A stretch of 64,000 nucleotides of DNA from Gavia stellata (Eukaryota > Chordata > Aves > Gaviiformes > Gaviidae). Positions 1 through 13,618 of this stretch are shown here, one piece after another (within the stretch, counting starts at the first letter, position 1; the number at the start of each line of letters is the position of its first letter). Under the pieces are notes generated by a model. That model ran no database searches, was not told where the DNA came from, and was given only the letters and a program-made list of their open reading frames with translations. The translations under genes were made by a program, and so were the position numbers. The stretch covers positions 25,572,880 to 25,636,879 of the forward strand of contig NC_082603.1 in assembly GCF_030936135.1 (NCBI RefSeq), in the 5' to 3' direction.

Positions 1-3000
1 TCATTACCAATGGCTATTAAGCGGCTACGAGGAAGCATTCCCTATTGATCTGAGACTGTAAACATCTCTTTTCTGTTACTGCCATCAATACTAATTTGCA
101 CCTTACATTTTTAGATTTCATACTAGTCAGTAACACATGCATTGTCCAGGCACAGGCAGTGAAATCCATCACTGAAATACGTTTAGCTTCCCCCCCGCCC
201 CAAACCAGTAAATAAGTGTTCAGAGAGGTGTGTCACAATGATCTTAAGTGATGCACTGTGTTCTCTAGGCACAGCCATGTTAATACTGGACATATGCCAA
301 CACAGTTATTTGAAGAACAGTAAATCAGCACCTGTGTCTCAGTATCAGCTATGAATGAGCTTACACAAATGCGCATGTTTGCCAGCTGGCAAAACACAGA
401 AAATCCCAGAGCTGCCAACCCAGCACATCGCCATCCAGAACAGAAAACTAAACAGAGCATTTAACTGTGCTTAAGAAATTATTACGGAAAACAAGACAAA
501 AAGCCCACAAACATTTCTCTGCCAAGGGAATCTTGCCACCTGCTTTGCCCCTGGGAAATGGCACAGTGATACTCAGATTGGCACAACTTTTCTTCCAGAA
601 GAAAATCAAAGGCCCAAAGGACTCTGAACTACAGAAGTCACTGTACTAAATGCAAAATCCAGCCAGGAGGTTATCTGTTATTGCATGGTCCCACTTGTTA
701 CAGTATCAGAGTGCCTTTCTTATTGTTGACAGAATTTGCAAGCATTCTCACTAGTTGTGAGGACAACAAAGGCTTACCTCAGACATTTAACATATCAGCT
801 GCTCAACAAGAGTTAGAAGAGGCCAAGTTTCCAAACAGGTGATAAGTACATTTCAAAATGGACAACTTTACATTAATTTACATTCCATTTTTTTGACTGA
901 GTATTCTTTTAGCATCAAGTTTGTTTCAGTGATTTTTGTTCTGGATTTTTACTAAAGAAAAAAACCCTTCGCTTTCAGGGTATAATGACAGTTCTGCCAT
1001 ATTTTCCAAAGATTTCTTTCTTCAGCAGAGAAGCTGGCTGATCAAACCAGAGAAAGTGAAACAGTATAAGCAAAACTCTTCTTCCCCTGTTTGTTAATTT
1101 GCTTCACTCAGTATAGTTTTCAGCTTTACTTGTGGTAATGCCAAGTAGGGCTGTAGGAAAAAGTATTACAAAAATATGATTTTGAAAGTTTTCTTAAAAT
1201 TTTTTCAACACCACTACAAAAGGTAAGGCTTTTATTAGATCTGCTACCTGGTGACAGCTTTTGAGTCACTCCCAGTGTTTTCTCAGCTGGTGTTATAAGG
1301 TGATCACAACATGCGTATCTTAAGACTTCTAGCCAGAAAATAAATAAATAATATTCAGGACTTATTTCAGATAACAAATGTGAGCTAGCTCTCCATACTA
1401 CTTTGTAATTCAAAGCATTCTCAATTCTGCTATACGTAAGAGTACCCTGCAAGTCGGACAGGTAATTCTGAATTTTAGTGATACTCACACATGAGTGGGC
1501 ATGAAGTGAGTATTTTGCCCTGATTGTGCAATCCATAAAGAATAATAATGCAATGAGGTTTTTAATTCCTATATTAATGATCTGTTGGAGTAAGGCCTAT
1601 TTATTACTACTTCTCCCCACAGCTTATGCCCTATAAAAGCATTGGCTAATTAAGTGACAAGGACTAGGATGACAGCGACTTGGCACCTCGATATCAAAAA
1701 AATCATTACCAAGAGGAAGACAACTGTCTGGTTTAGTGGTTACTGTACAAATCATCTTAGCAATCGGTAGAAGGGCTCCAAAAGGCTTCACACATCAGTG
1801 TGAGACAAATCAAACTTACAAGACTTTGACTAAGAAAGCACCAGCATCCTCAGGATTTATGCCTCATCTCAGTCCCAGAATGGTACTTCTTCCTAATCCC
1901 AACAAGTATTAGAGTAGAAAGAGACTGATTGGAACCACCTAGCTGATATAACTCAAGAGCTTGAAATGAAGTTTCAAAGTTGTAACTCGAATATAACTTA
2001 TAACTATATAAACTTGGCCAGTTTATAATACACAGAGTGACTGTATTCCCAAGCAAACAATTAGCAGCATGTTTTAACACCATAACTTCACATAAGAGAC
2101 CTTAAACTTCAAATATCTTGCTTCTGTCAACTTGCGCGAGGTGAAAGTGTCCTCCACTAGTCAAAAGGGAAAGATTTTCACCTTGAAATTGAACCCCATT
2201 GAAACAGGAAATGAGACCAAAAGGCATGTGTGGACAAGAAGATTTGGTGTCTGTCTTTCTAACATGCATCACATCACACAGGAAGGGCACTGACAACTGC
2301 ACTGGCCCTATCCCACTGCAACAAAATGAAAGAAGACATTTAGAAGAGGAACAACACACCAGACCTGGGTGAGGCAAGACACACACTGCTCAAATGGGTG
2401 TCACCTCTCAGTCACAAGGTATATTCCCCATGCCTACAAGACCAAGTATTAGATCTACATAACCGATGCATAGAATAATCCACTTACTTATTCCCTATTC
2501 ATTTTCCAACCTATGAGGACATCTTCTGCCACTATATGTCATAAGCAGAGCCTGAAGTATCTCATTTTGCCTGATGTAGCAACAAGGAGAAAAACATCCA
2601 TACACTTCAGAAGAAAAAAAAAATCCAATTGTCTAGACCATTAGTTTCCAAAATTGGTGGCCTTAAACTGTTGGTAGCTATAAGTTTCTCAACACCTTGC
2701 CAAGCTTAATCAAGAACATTCTAAAAAAACAGGATGGCTACAAATATCACCAAAGAACCAACAGGAGAGAGGAGAAAATTTCTGGTTGGTGAGGCTGTTC
2801 CCACAGCCACAATTTTTAAAAATAAGAACAATTCTTATTACAGCTTCTAGCCATTGGGCCTTATTATGCCTTTTTTTCACTATACTGAAGAGTACTTTCA
2901 AACAACTGTTTTCTCATTATAAGACTGTTTATGCACTGTAATGACATCCTCTTTTATACAAAAAACATGTTACCACTGAAGTCATTCACTGAATCACTTT

Positions 3001-3950
3001 TCTAGTTATTAAAACAATTTTTATTGTTTATTTTTCCCTGTGTGTTGACACTAAGTGTTACAGTTCTCCAGCTTTAGTAAAGTGAAATATCCAATGTTGA
3101 AAAAGACATACAACTAGACAGTTTCCTACAAATACTTCATAAAGTAACTAAAATAAAATACCTTTTAATACCATGTGATCTCACCTCTAATGTTTTACAA
3201 AGTTTTTGAAGAACACCTACATTTGTTCAGGCTCCTGATCAGGCTGCTAATTCCAGAGGCAATCAAAGAGGATCCTCTCCTAGTGCAAACCTTGCACCAA
3301 ATGTTCAAAACAACACATTAGAAAAGGAGAGAACTTTGAAACTGAAGCAGTAAGGACAAAGAAAAAGCATGAGATAGATTTGAGGTTTCCTGTGAAATTT
3401 CACATTATCAGCTGACTTCTACTTCAGTGCTGCCTTCGGAATATTTTTTAACCTGAACACCAGAAATACTTCCTTATGAGTTATGCAGAAAGGTATTTTT
3501 GTTGTACTTCAAATTTCTAAATTGACAGTGTTACTATTTTGTTCCTTAAGACAAGATGACAATCATTCTAAATAGAGAAGGTATGAAGAAAGCATATACA
3601 GATGATGGAAAGCAAATCTTCCAGATGCTTTCTCACTTCCTCAGGAGATTTTTACCATCCTTCTGCCAAGAGCTTCTGTCCTCCCAGCTCAGTCAGATGA
3701 AGGGGCTGTTCATGCACATCGTCTTCACAGGAAGTCAGCGTAGCTTAATCTACTGCTGGAGGTTTTTCAGCCCAGAGTAGCTTATGATGCAATGACTCCT
3801 CTCTTGCTCAATAAAATCAATTGTTCAGAGATACACGGGAGTTAGTATCTTCCATTGCAGTCTCTACTATCAGCTTTAAAGAATAGATTAAGGAGATGTC
3901 CATGAAGAACGACACATAAAGCTGCTTTTGCCCTGGGACAAAAGGATAAA

Positions 3951-3992
3951 AAGCAAGATGACATGAAGTCTTTTCCAACCCTATGCTTTGGA
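3951..3992 (+). mobile_element. possible CR1 LINE 3'-end relic
   Basis: The words 'gatgacatgaagtc' and 'ttttccaaccctatg' resemble the 3' end of avian CR1 elements, which read roughly 'gatgatc..aaggtcccttccaaccc' before short terminal repeats. Only about 40 bp are recognisable and the terminal repeats are decayed, so this is tentative. Confidence 0.3.
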
Positions 3993-5621
3993 CTCCACAA
4001 ATCTATAAAGTAAAGAAAAACACATAAAGATGTACAGTGTGGTAGGAAGGCCTAAACAGTAACACAAATGCCAAAGCTTGATGTAAGCAAAACTTGCAGA
4101 AAACAATTATGCCTACTGGGCAAGAAGTAGTTTCCAGGAAAAACGTAAGTGCAATTATCTCCAGTACGCTACTAATGACAAGAGGAAAACTCTTGTTACT
4201 GCATTGTAAGTCTGGGGACACAATACAAGTTCAACACACGCACTGTCTTAACCAAGCTATGGTTCCAGCAACACTAAACCTCATATACAACAGCTACTGT
4301 AAAGAAAAACACCCGTGCACAATTAGTCTTCCTCTCTTCCTCTACATAAAACACACAAGCATTCTGCCCAATTAAGTGATTTTATGGAGATATTAACGTC
4401 ACTTTGAAGAACGTAATGTTGGCCTAAAGTCTGGTGACAAAGCAATGAAACTGTTAAAAAGCAAAAGCCAGAGTTGTACTAAGAGCCAAATTCATCTCTT
4501 AGTTTGGTATTAACAAAGAAGCAAACTTTTTCCTGTTGTCAGTGTTTATGTTGAGAGTTTTGAAATAATAATCAAAAGGGTATGTTAGGATTAAGAAAAG
4601 TTTGTCTCCAATTGGAATGCCCAGAATCTCCTTGATTTATGCTGACATTTAACCCCTTCTCCTTAAAAGAATTCAGGGGGAAAGTTATTGGTTTGACAGT
4701 CCTGAAGACTGACGTCCCGTTTACGCGGCAAACAGGTGCACACAGAGGAAGCAGTAAGAACTTGCTTGTAGAGGCCTGGGAGTGTGCTGGGGCCTTGTCC
4801 TGAAGGAGGGAGCTCCATACCAGTTCTATTCTTGGCCATCTTGCAAAAACTGGCAATAATGCACAGACTCACATTTAGATTTAAAACACAGTGACAGTTC
4901 AAATATTGCACTGCTTGCTTATCTGTCAAAACCCAAGTTAATAAAGATTCCGCTTTGGAAAGCGCTGTCTGCAAACTCTGAGCCACTGGTTTCCAACACC
5001 TTTCTCCAGTGGGATTTTGCTGAGCATGGGCTGAAAACCAAGCAGCAACTCCCTAGCCTTGAGTTCAGGCTCTCTTGCCCTTTTCCTGCACCTTTTCCAT
5101 GTCCTTTTTGCAGGCATGCTCTTCTTTTAATCTGAATTGGCATTCCCTTACCTGCATTCTCATTTATAAAACTACTCAAATATCTCCTTCCTTCCTTCCA
5201 CACATTCACAGACATTTTACTCTTGGAAAGCGGCCTCCGTTGACATGATATATCACTAAAGGCCACAGGAAAACTGAACACTCTGTCAGTAATAAGTTGC
5301 TAGTAGAGTCAATAAGCAAATAGACAGGACCAGCTGTAGAAACAACTCAAACTGGGAAGTTCTAGCTATAAAAGGATAGTTTAAAAAAAAAACAAAATAA
5401 AAATGCCCTGGATACACCAAAGGAGATTCTAGAATATTCTATAATGGAAATTTAAAGGACAGGCTGAAAATAGCTGCCAAGAATAAATCACATAAACTTG
5501 AGCCTGGTTTAGCTAAGGATATTGTAGTAGTTCTCATAACATCCCTTCCCAGCTTTACATTAATTTTAAAATTAGGTGGTAAGATTTATTAAGCTAATTG
5601 TATAAATGTTTTACAATAGCA

Positions 5622-5636
5622 ATATATATATATATA
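5622..5636. repeat. (AT)n microsatellite
   Basis: About seven to eight perfect AT dinucleotides in the TESK2 intron, followed by 'acatgaacacacata', which looks like a decayed extension. Confidence 0.85.
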
Positions 5637-6628
5637 CATGAACACACATACTTCTGTAAGACATCTGACTTCGTGCCACAACCCACTACAACTAGATTAA
5701 AGACTGGCTAATGACAGCTGAAGATACAGTTGTACATGACAAAGCAGCGTAAGATAGGGAAGTCTTTTACTGAGCTTCCAGAGGAACTGAGCTAGGCCTC
5801 CTCTTACTCCATATTCTGGGTTCACTTCCAGCTCACTGATGGAAGTTGCCATTCAGAAAAATTTGGAACTTCAAAGTTTGTAGCATATCCTGTTTGCATT
5901 ATTTCACTAAGTAGTGAAGACCACTTTGTATCTTAGGTCCATCTGAGCAAAAATTATCATACCCAAATGAAAAACTTCACTAAAAACAGTGATTGAAGGC
6001 TACAGAACAGGAGACCCAGATCCATTAAACATAAGGTACTAAGGTGCTACAATAACAACAAGCGGTGTGCGCTATAAAAGAGTGTGACACAAAGCACAAG
6101 GATAGCTTTCACATGTCATTGTTAAGAACAAAACTAGTGCAATTCTGAGTTAGGATGTCCACTTTAAAAAGAGAAAGATGTTGGAGAAGATGTTGGAAAG
6201 ACTTAAACCTATATTCCAAGACCTATGTTATTCCCAGAGTGGGGGTGGGACAGGAAAGAGACAGAAATTGGGACTACTTAGCACACCAAAAGGGTCAAAA
6301 CATAACTTGATAATGTACATCAAGGTTCACAGGGAGGAAAGAAGAGCTACTAAAAAGACACTGGCCCAGCCAAAACAATACAAAGAACAACTGGGTGGAC
6401 TAGCAGGTCCAGAGACTTCAAGTCAGGTACAAATTTACAATGGTGAGATTACACACTGAGCACTGGAATCCATGATACTGCCTTTGAGATCTTCAGTTCA
6501 GAATTGAATTAAAAAACCAACAAGGGTGGGGGCTATATCTGTGTTGTATGTGGTATCAACATATGCTGTAGACAAAATACCAGTTACTGGTGAAATATAA
6601 ATGACCTTTGATTGTGTGGCAGTGTGTA

Positions 6629-6672
6629 TGTAGATGACCTAACAACCCTTCCAAACCCTAACTGTTTGAGAA
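6629..6672 (+). mobile_element. CR1 LINE 3'-end relic
   Basis: The sequence 'gtagatgacctaacaaccc' followed by 'ttccaaaccctaactg' closely follows the conserved end of avian CR1 retrotransposons (gatgatcttcaaggtcccttccaacccta). It is a short 5'-truncated copy lying antisense to TESK2. No reverse-transcriptase coding is left. The assignment rests on remembered consensus, not on a search. Confidence 0.45.
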
Positions 6673-9600
6673 TTCCGTAATGCCTTTATTTTTAAACATA
6701 CAGTTTAACCATGAGACATAATGAGCAAAGTATATCTTGAAAATATATATTCATGCCAACCAAGACAGACACTTTTTTTTTTTTGGGTGGGGGGTGTCAA
6801 GTGTCTGAAGTCCTGTGAGTTAGTCCCTCACTTTATTGTACAGTTCTTACTCTCCACTGTTTATCCTAGTTGGCGACTTCTGTCAAACCTAGGTCAGAGG
6901 CCAAAGGAACAAAGTGACTACTGTTTAACATCAAACATTTCTGCACTGGACTCCTCAAGGCCTGCAAAATTATAGACAAACAGAGAGAGATGTTAATCAA
7001 GCAGAATGGTAATCAAGTCATAAAGCACAAAACCAGACAGCTCTCAATGAGTGACTGTGGGAAAGCCAGACCAGCAGTATGTCTCATATCTACCACAGTC
7101 AGGTGTTCCAGAGATCAAGCCCACCAGCATAACAATGTGCCCGAGAGACATAGTATCATAAATTATATAAACCATAAATTATATTAGATAGTGTACATTA
7201 GAGGTAACAGAACTACCAGTTTTATCCTAAGTACATTACAAGTATTTGATAAAAAAGAATTATATGTAAGTGTTCTTCACACTACCCCTAAGCGCAGCTC
7301 CACATCAGCCCTGTTCCTCCTTTCACATTAGACAGCTGGATGCTGCTTATCTTTAAGGCACCTTGAAGACATTAAATAAATACAAGAAACAGGATCTTAG
7401 CCTCAGGCACAAGGTATGTATTTAAACAGGCAGACCTCCCCTGAGCAGTCAGCACTTTTGAAACTCAGAGCACATAATTTTGACCGTACAAAATAAAGAC
7501 TAACAACCAATTGATGATTTGAGGACCATCATTCCCGGATATTCAAATAGCAGGCCTTACAGCATAAGCACTTACAGCATGAATATCCTCAGGATACCGA
7601 CCCATTTGCACCCACCACCCCTCTTGTTAAGTCAACCAAAAGCACGTTGCCCTCTCTTTGTATTCAGACTTGGCCTTGCACCGGGATAGCACTGGTTTCA
7701 TAGGCTGTGGAGTCCACACATCACAGAACAGCACTGACATTTCCAGCATTTGTTTTTCAGGGGTATCCATGTTATATCAGCACTAAGATTCATCTTATCT
7801 TGTTTTTCATATGGCTTTGATGCATCTTACAAGACATTTTCATAAATAAGCCAGACAAATGTGATCTAGAAGGAACGACTGTAAAGTAGCAATGTAAAAC
7901 CATAATCAAAGGAGTAGCTAGTGGTTCACAGGTAAACTGGTAAGATAATCAAGTAGGGCTCTGGAGAAATCTGCCTGAAGTCAAACCAGGGAGTAAAGGA
8001 GGGCCAAGCACGTCTGAGACAGGGTTAGAATTCAAAGTGATCTTGAAAAACTAAGAAATGCTTGAAGGGGAGCAACACAAAAAAACCCACAACCCAAAAC
8101 CACAAACAAACAAAAAAAAGGCATTTAACCCAGTAGGGATTAATCGGTAGAATTTGCTTCACAAGTGCAAAAACAGGAAAACTGTGTTGCCAGAAGTTCT
8201 GCAGAAAGGATCTCAAGTTATAGGGGATCATAAACCGAGTGCTTAGTGCTTGGTGCTTTCAGTAGGTATGCTGAAACGGGAGAGCTGATTTTAATTTCAA
8301 AATTTTTCCTTGGAGGCACCCATGCTCAGGTGCTTAGTATTTCAGCTCTAAAAGGTAGTTTATGTTGCATTATGTCTTACACGTCTTATCATAGGCTCGT
8401 CTTTGCCCACCCACCATTAAACAAGTATTTCATTAACTGATTTTTTAAGGTGTTATGCACCTTTTCCACTACTTACATGAATAACCTTCCCAGATGTATG
8501 CTTAAGATACAAACTATACTGACATATTGCTTAGAACATTTCGAAAGATGGGATTTTTTTCTCTGATGACTAATTTCAAATAGTAAATCTCTTGACTCCT
8601 ACAAGTCTAAAAACACAGTTCGAGGTGGTCAAGACTGTGGCCTTGTTTACTTGAGTTCTGTCTTCAAATTCGATCTCTGCCTGTCCCAAAGATAATCTTT
8701 GGAAGGAACATAGAGCCAACAAGAACACCTGAAGGAATTTTCTAGCAACTTGAATATTTAGTACTGGCTTTGAACCTGAAGGTATGTTTGAACAGAAGAA
8801 GATCCTGGACTTTAGTCTGACTGCTATTCCAATACAGACATATTTTATAATGAATAGTATCTATTTCCTAATATGGTATTTAGTTTCAGTACGATGCTTA
8901 TCTCCCTGACAATTACTTACAGCTCCATCAGTCCTTACTGGTCTTCCCCGCTAGGAATTTAAATGTTTGGGATCATGGCTGGGCATTGTTTGTTTACATA
9001 AAATTGAGTTAGGCAAAGACTGTTTACGAGCAAACCTCAGTGTTCTGCACATGCCGTTGAAAATTAGAACAGGCAGTAGTCAGTCAATTACTTCAAACCA
9101 GACTGCTAATAGCTTGACAAAGTTCAGTTTTTCTAAACTGATTTATATAATATTTAGTATCCGGGTGAATGTGAATTTGAATTGTTATAGTGATGGCTAA
9201 CAAAATCAAAATGCTAGTTTAATACTTTATGCTGAGTAAACCAGAAAGTTTAATTTGTGTGTGAATAAAGGTGTGCTAGAAATGCTAAGATAATTTATAG
9301 TACGTATGACCATTAATATATACATCTAAGCTGCAATGTACTCCTATTCCCACATTAAGAGAAGGCAATTTCTATCCACTGTGATAGACTATGTTTAAAA
9401 CAGAGTTTCCAAAGAAAAGGATGGAGGGGAAGAAATCACTGAAAACAATCGTCAGTTACATAGCAAACAAAAATCCCAAACCCTCAAAACAGTCCAAGCA
9501 TTCTTTGCTAAATCACTTGAGTGAACCCAATGTATGATACTCACAAAACAATAGACAAATACATAACTGAAAAAGCCCGGGTGACATGTGGTTTTTTTTG

Positions 9601-12212
9601 AGACACCTTTGCTAAATTAAAGGGAAGGCTTCATTGCTCTTGTAAAGTTATTTACGCAGTAAGTCTAGAACTATCCTGGATTTTTGTCAAGTTCAATCAT
9701 TTAGCTGGGAGCCTGCAGATCAGACTGAACTTCAACTGTGTCAAACCATGAGGCTTTCCTTCCTGGAAGCACATCAAGGTTCTTGTATGAAATCTGATCA
9801 TCAGCACAGTAGGATTAATGACAAGAGGTGCTCAGGCTGATAAACTAGCAGAACAGAAACCTGTTTAAATGAATATGGAACTGTATCTAAGATAAGGTCA
9901 TAATGCATTCTCACCCCTTTGTGCCAAAACTGAAGAGAGACCTTGTTTGAAACTAATGTGAAAGAAAAGGCTTTATCACTCATTGTCTCCCTGCAGAAGG
10001 TCTGTCATTGTTTCTGGGAAAACAGACACTAGATACTCGGACTACTACCATCGCTCTCTGAGTAATACCACTGATTGCAGACTGACACTCTGTGATGTCT
10101 AGGTTAGCTTAAAGGGGGAAATGACAGGGAAGGTTTTTAAAGAGTTAGCAGACTTATGTATGCACAGGAAGGTAAATCAGGTATCAAGGATTTCTCTCAG
10201 TCAACGTAAGTTCTCAAGCAGACGTTTACCTCTATACGCCACTACCTGACTAAACCAAGTGCTCTCTTAGAATAAGATATTCTTAATAAATCAATTACTA
10301 TGAATGCTGGAAATTTACCTTTACTTTTAGCCACTTTTTTCGCCCCACCTACTTTTGTTTCCTAACCATCAATAATACTGTACCTTTCTGCTGGATATGC
10401 AAGCACCTTGCCTCAGGGCACTTCATGATGTTCCTCACCAGTGCATGGTAGAATATTATAGCTATTTCACCCACCAAGTCTGTTCACACAAAGTATGTAG
10501 CTATTCGACTACAAAACTTTTTGAAGTCCAAACATAAATATGATTGGCAATACCACTATAGGATAAATTCATAATCTAAGCACTCGAGTATGCAAGCACT
10601 AAAGAGGGCAAAATCCTGAATTTACAGAATAGGAAAAGACACAATATCTAATCCGCAGCACTGAGATAAAGCTAAGACAAAACTACTCCAAAACATGAAT
10701 TCTGAAATGCACACAAACAAACCAAGGTCTGTTATTCCCCAGTTACTTAGAGATGACCCAAGTCTACTGGTACCCTTATACACTTCATAGCAGCTTCGCC
10801 ATAAAAAGCTGTAAAGATGAGTTTTAAAGTTCTCTGTGCCACTGGAAATCAGTTCATTCCACATTAAGAAATGTCTGCCTATAAAGACAGTTCCTACAAA
10901 ATGCATCACAGAAAGTTTTCAAAACAGGAAAATAAGAAGAAAAACAAATAAACAAAAAAGCAAACAACCCCCCCCCCTTGTTTTCAACTGGTATACAAGC
11001 TCGCTTTATAAAGAGCTGATGTGTACCAAGTCTCCTACACACCCCAAATAAAATTCTTCATGTCTGCCCATTTGAAAGAATTAAAAAATTGTGTTAGTGG
11101 GAATATATCTAGCTGAACAGAAAAAGTTCTGTGGAGTGACTTGCCTTTGCAAAAAGGAGAGGTATATATGGAAATCTGACTGCCTCTGGGTATTAAAGCA
11201 ACATAAAAATAATTTTCATTTTCTAATTCACATAGCTATTCACAGCAATAAAGCTGGATAAGATGTTTTTTGGTTTAACTTCTTAAAGAAAAGACCACAT
11301 GAAGTGTCATGGAATAGACATAATATATTGTGAGATAAAGTTTTCTGGCTTTTCACTGAAATGGAAATAATTTGGAGGGTGACTTAATTTAAAGTCAGGA
11401 ACTGGGACAAGGAAACAATTACTTTTGCAATGCCTGGAAATCAACTCAATGTCCTATACTTCTAAGATAAATCTTACCAGAACAGTCGGAACAGCAGACA
11501 TATCACCAGCACTATAAAACTGGGGTTGCCTGTATAGTTTCACAAACTGCTTTACAAAGATCTTATACACTTCCCAGATTCATAGCAGCAAGTCACTGAC
11601 AACATCAGATTTTCTCATTCATACTATTTACTTCAAACCAATCTCTGATTATTTGAGTTAGATGCATGGCATAACAAGCAGCAATGGAAACAAAGAGCAA
11701 CTAATTGCATTGTAACTTCAGTGCAATAAATTTTGTGGTTTCAAATTCAGAAATCATGTGTAGATCTCCTAACACATATGCATCTAGTGTTGGGAGGCAA
11801 AGACTACCAAAGGAATGAGTACAATCCTACAAAACTAATAATCTAGCTAAATTAAAGACATTCACACTTACATATGAGAGAACCAATAGCCATTGGGTGT
11901 TTAATACACTACATGAATGCAAAAATACATGGCAGAGACCAAAAGATAAACCAGTTTTTTTTTAGCTTTTACTGTTTCTCCCAAAAAGCCTCTGCAACTC
12001 CCCAAATAAATTACAAGTGATAAAAAACAGCTGGAAGAGTGACAGGAAATATTTGGGACTTGAAAGTTCTTCATTACTCACTCATCCTGAGTAAAGCAAA
12101 TACAAGAACAAAGTTCACTTCAGTGAAAAGTACTTCTGATGATACTCTCATACATTCTCAGCACCAAACATGAAGCAATCAACATGAAGAGAGGAAAGAA
12201 CTAAACACACAC

Positions 12213-12434
12213 CTTGAACACCTCAGAGAAGAAACCAGAGCCAATTTTCTCACATGTGAAGTCATCAAGACGAGTAAGTCTGGAAAAGGCACTTATCAGG
12301 GCTCTGTATGAAGAGGTACAAACTCTTCCTATCTGGGATGCAGCCCCTTCTCCTCCAGCGGCACCATCAAAGTCTTCAGCGCGCTCGAAGCGTGGTGGAA
12401 AACCTGCTATTGAATTCCGCTTGCTTCGGTCCAT
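12213..12434 (-). CDS. TESK2: TESK2 first coding exon: testis-associated actin-remodelling kinase 2, N-terminus and P-loop
   Basis: This exon codes the first 74 residues of TESK2, a TESK/LIMK-family protein kinase. The family phosphorylates cofilin/ADF and so stabilises actin filaments in the cytoplasm. The start [15 protein letters not shown] and the block [19 protein letters not shown] agree almost residue for residue with mammalian TESK2 as I know it, including the glycine-rich spacer between them. The kinase domain begins at about residue 58, and the P-loop GSGFFSEV is at residues 65-72. The exon ends after Lys74 at phase 0, with donor AAG|gtgtgt at 12212-12211. The ATG at 12434 matches the human start. 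The exon begins at 12516, after a good acceptor (tgtattttag), which leaves 82 nt of 5' UTR. The catalytic core and C-terminus lie outside the window. Residues 16-40 diverge from mammals, which is normal for this linker. Confidence 0.95.
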
Positions 12435-12516
12435 TTTGAAAACAGGGGTTTATTTTGCTAAGGGAGGACTTCTCACATCTTAGGTAATTTGCTGTCTTCT
12501 CTACTCTTGTTGAATC
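12435..12516 (-). other. TESK2: TESK2 5' UTR part of exon 2
   Basis: These are the non-coding bases between the splice acceptor (AG at 12518-12517) and the ATG at 12434. The acceptor follows a pyrimidine-rich tract on the minus strand. Confidence 0.75.
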
Positions 12517-13139
12517 CTAAAATACAAGAAATTGAGATTACCACTATTGTAAAGATATCTAATAAGTCTGATAGGACTCCAACACAGCTTACACCAGTTT
12601 ATGGCAATAAGAAAAAAGAGCAGAAGATATCCAAGTAGGTGCACAATAAAACAAAGGAAAAAAAAAACCACATCAGCATCATCAGTAAAGATAGACAAGC
12701 TAAAGGCCTTTTCCTTTAGATTCGTGGAAATACCCTATGCTCTGGCTATTACGAGATGAATAGGTCTGGAACTCAAAATTTAACTGGGAACAACTTTAAT
12801 TCCCTCCCCACCCCCCTTCTTTTCTAGTTAAGTTCTGGTTGCTAAAGCAATCAGCTAAGCAGAAGGAAACCCACAAAATGTAACATTCTGTTCTACTACA
12901 GTAGCAGTTGGGTGACCAATCCACTGCTATTGCAAGAAACCATTTCACACTAGGGACTGAACAAAGGATCCCTAACTATAAAAAACAAATCAACTTTCAG
13001 TTGACATAAGAAAAATTATTAGCTGTCAATAACAGCAGCTGGAGCACCAAAACCTTTGTTTTTAAAGCTTCCACCTATGAGTATTCCAAGACCAATTCCT
13101 TAACTGGTAGGAACACAGTTTACATCCACTAAAGATCTG

Positions 13140-13158
13140 CCCCCCCCCCCCCCCCCCC
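13140..13158. repeat. 19-bp poly-C tract
   Basis: An uninterrupted C run on the plus strand, so G19 in the TESK2 pre-mRNA. Such tracts are hard to sequence and the exact length may be unreliable. Confidence 0.9.
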
Positions 13159-13334
13159 TTTACAGATTTATAAAAACATCAACAACCCTGCTACAAAAAC
13201 AAAGTATTTCTATATGAAACTGCCAGAACAATTCTCCCCACAAACACACTTTTTAGAGCTATATTAATTTCAGTTCAACTGAAAACACAGGAAATAAGCT
13301 GCATTTGCCAAGTAGGAGAAAAGAAAAAAAAAAA

Positions 13335-13348
13335 GGGGGGGGGGGGGG
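13335..13348. repeat. poly-A/poly-G compound tract
   Basis: An A-rich run (about 13324-13334) is followed directly by 14 G. It is one of three G/C homopolymers within 500 bp. Confidence 0.9.
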
Positions 13349-13600
13349 AACCAACAGTAAAGGATTTTTTATTTTTAAGAGCATGATTAAGTAATCAGGA
13401 TGACTCTGGAACCCATCAAATTCAGCTTGGACTGGCAAACCTGACAGGTGGCCTACTTTTTTTTTTCGTTAAACCTTAGACTCAGGAGGTTATTCATCTT
13501 TTCCACACTTAACTGTTCATCTGCAGCAATTTGGTGAGCCCCTACAAAACCTGAACAAAGTGAGCAGTCACAAAGAAGATAGATTTCCCTCTTCCCCGTG

Positions 13601-13618
13601 CCCCCCCCCCCCCCCCCC
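13601..13618. repeat. 18-bp poly-C tract
   Basis: An uninterrupted C run. Shortly downstream, near 13666-13678, there is a run of A. Confidence 0.9.

Larger units (their letters stand above)
1..12212 (-). other. TESK2: TESK2 intron downstream of the first coding exon (open at window edge)
   Basis: This AT-rich stretch follows the donor site of the first TESK2 coding exon on the minus strand and runs out of the window. I looked for the next kinase exon (the one carrying the VAIK-type lysine and the alpha-C region) and did not recognise it. The longest frame (minus strand, 1126-1536) has no family resemblance and no good splice sites. The stretch holds two weak CR1-like relics, a short (AT)n run near 5622-5636 and a small AT-rich duplication near 7155-7189. 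Calling it an intron is an inference from the gene model. Confidence 0.7.
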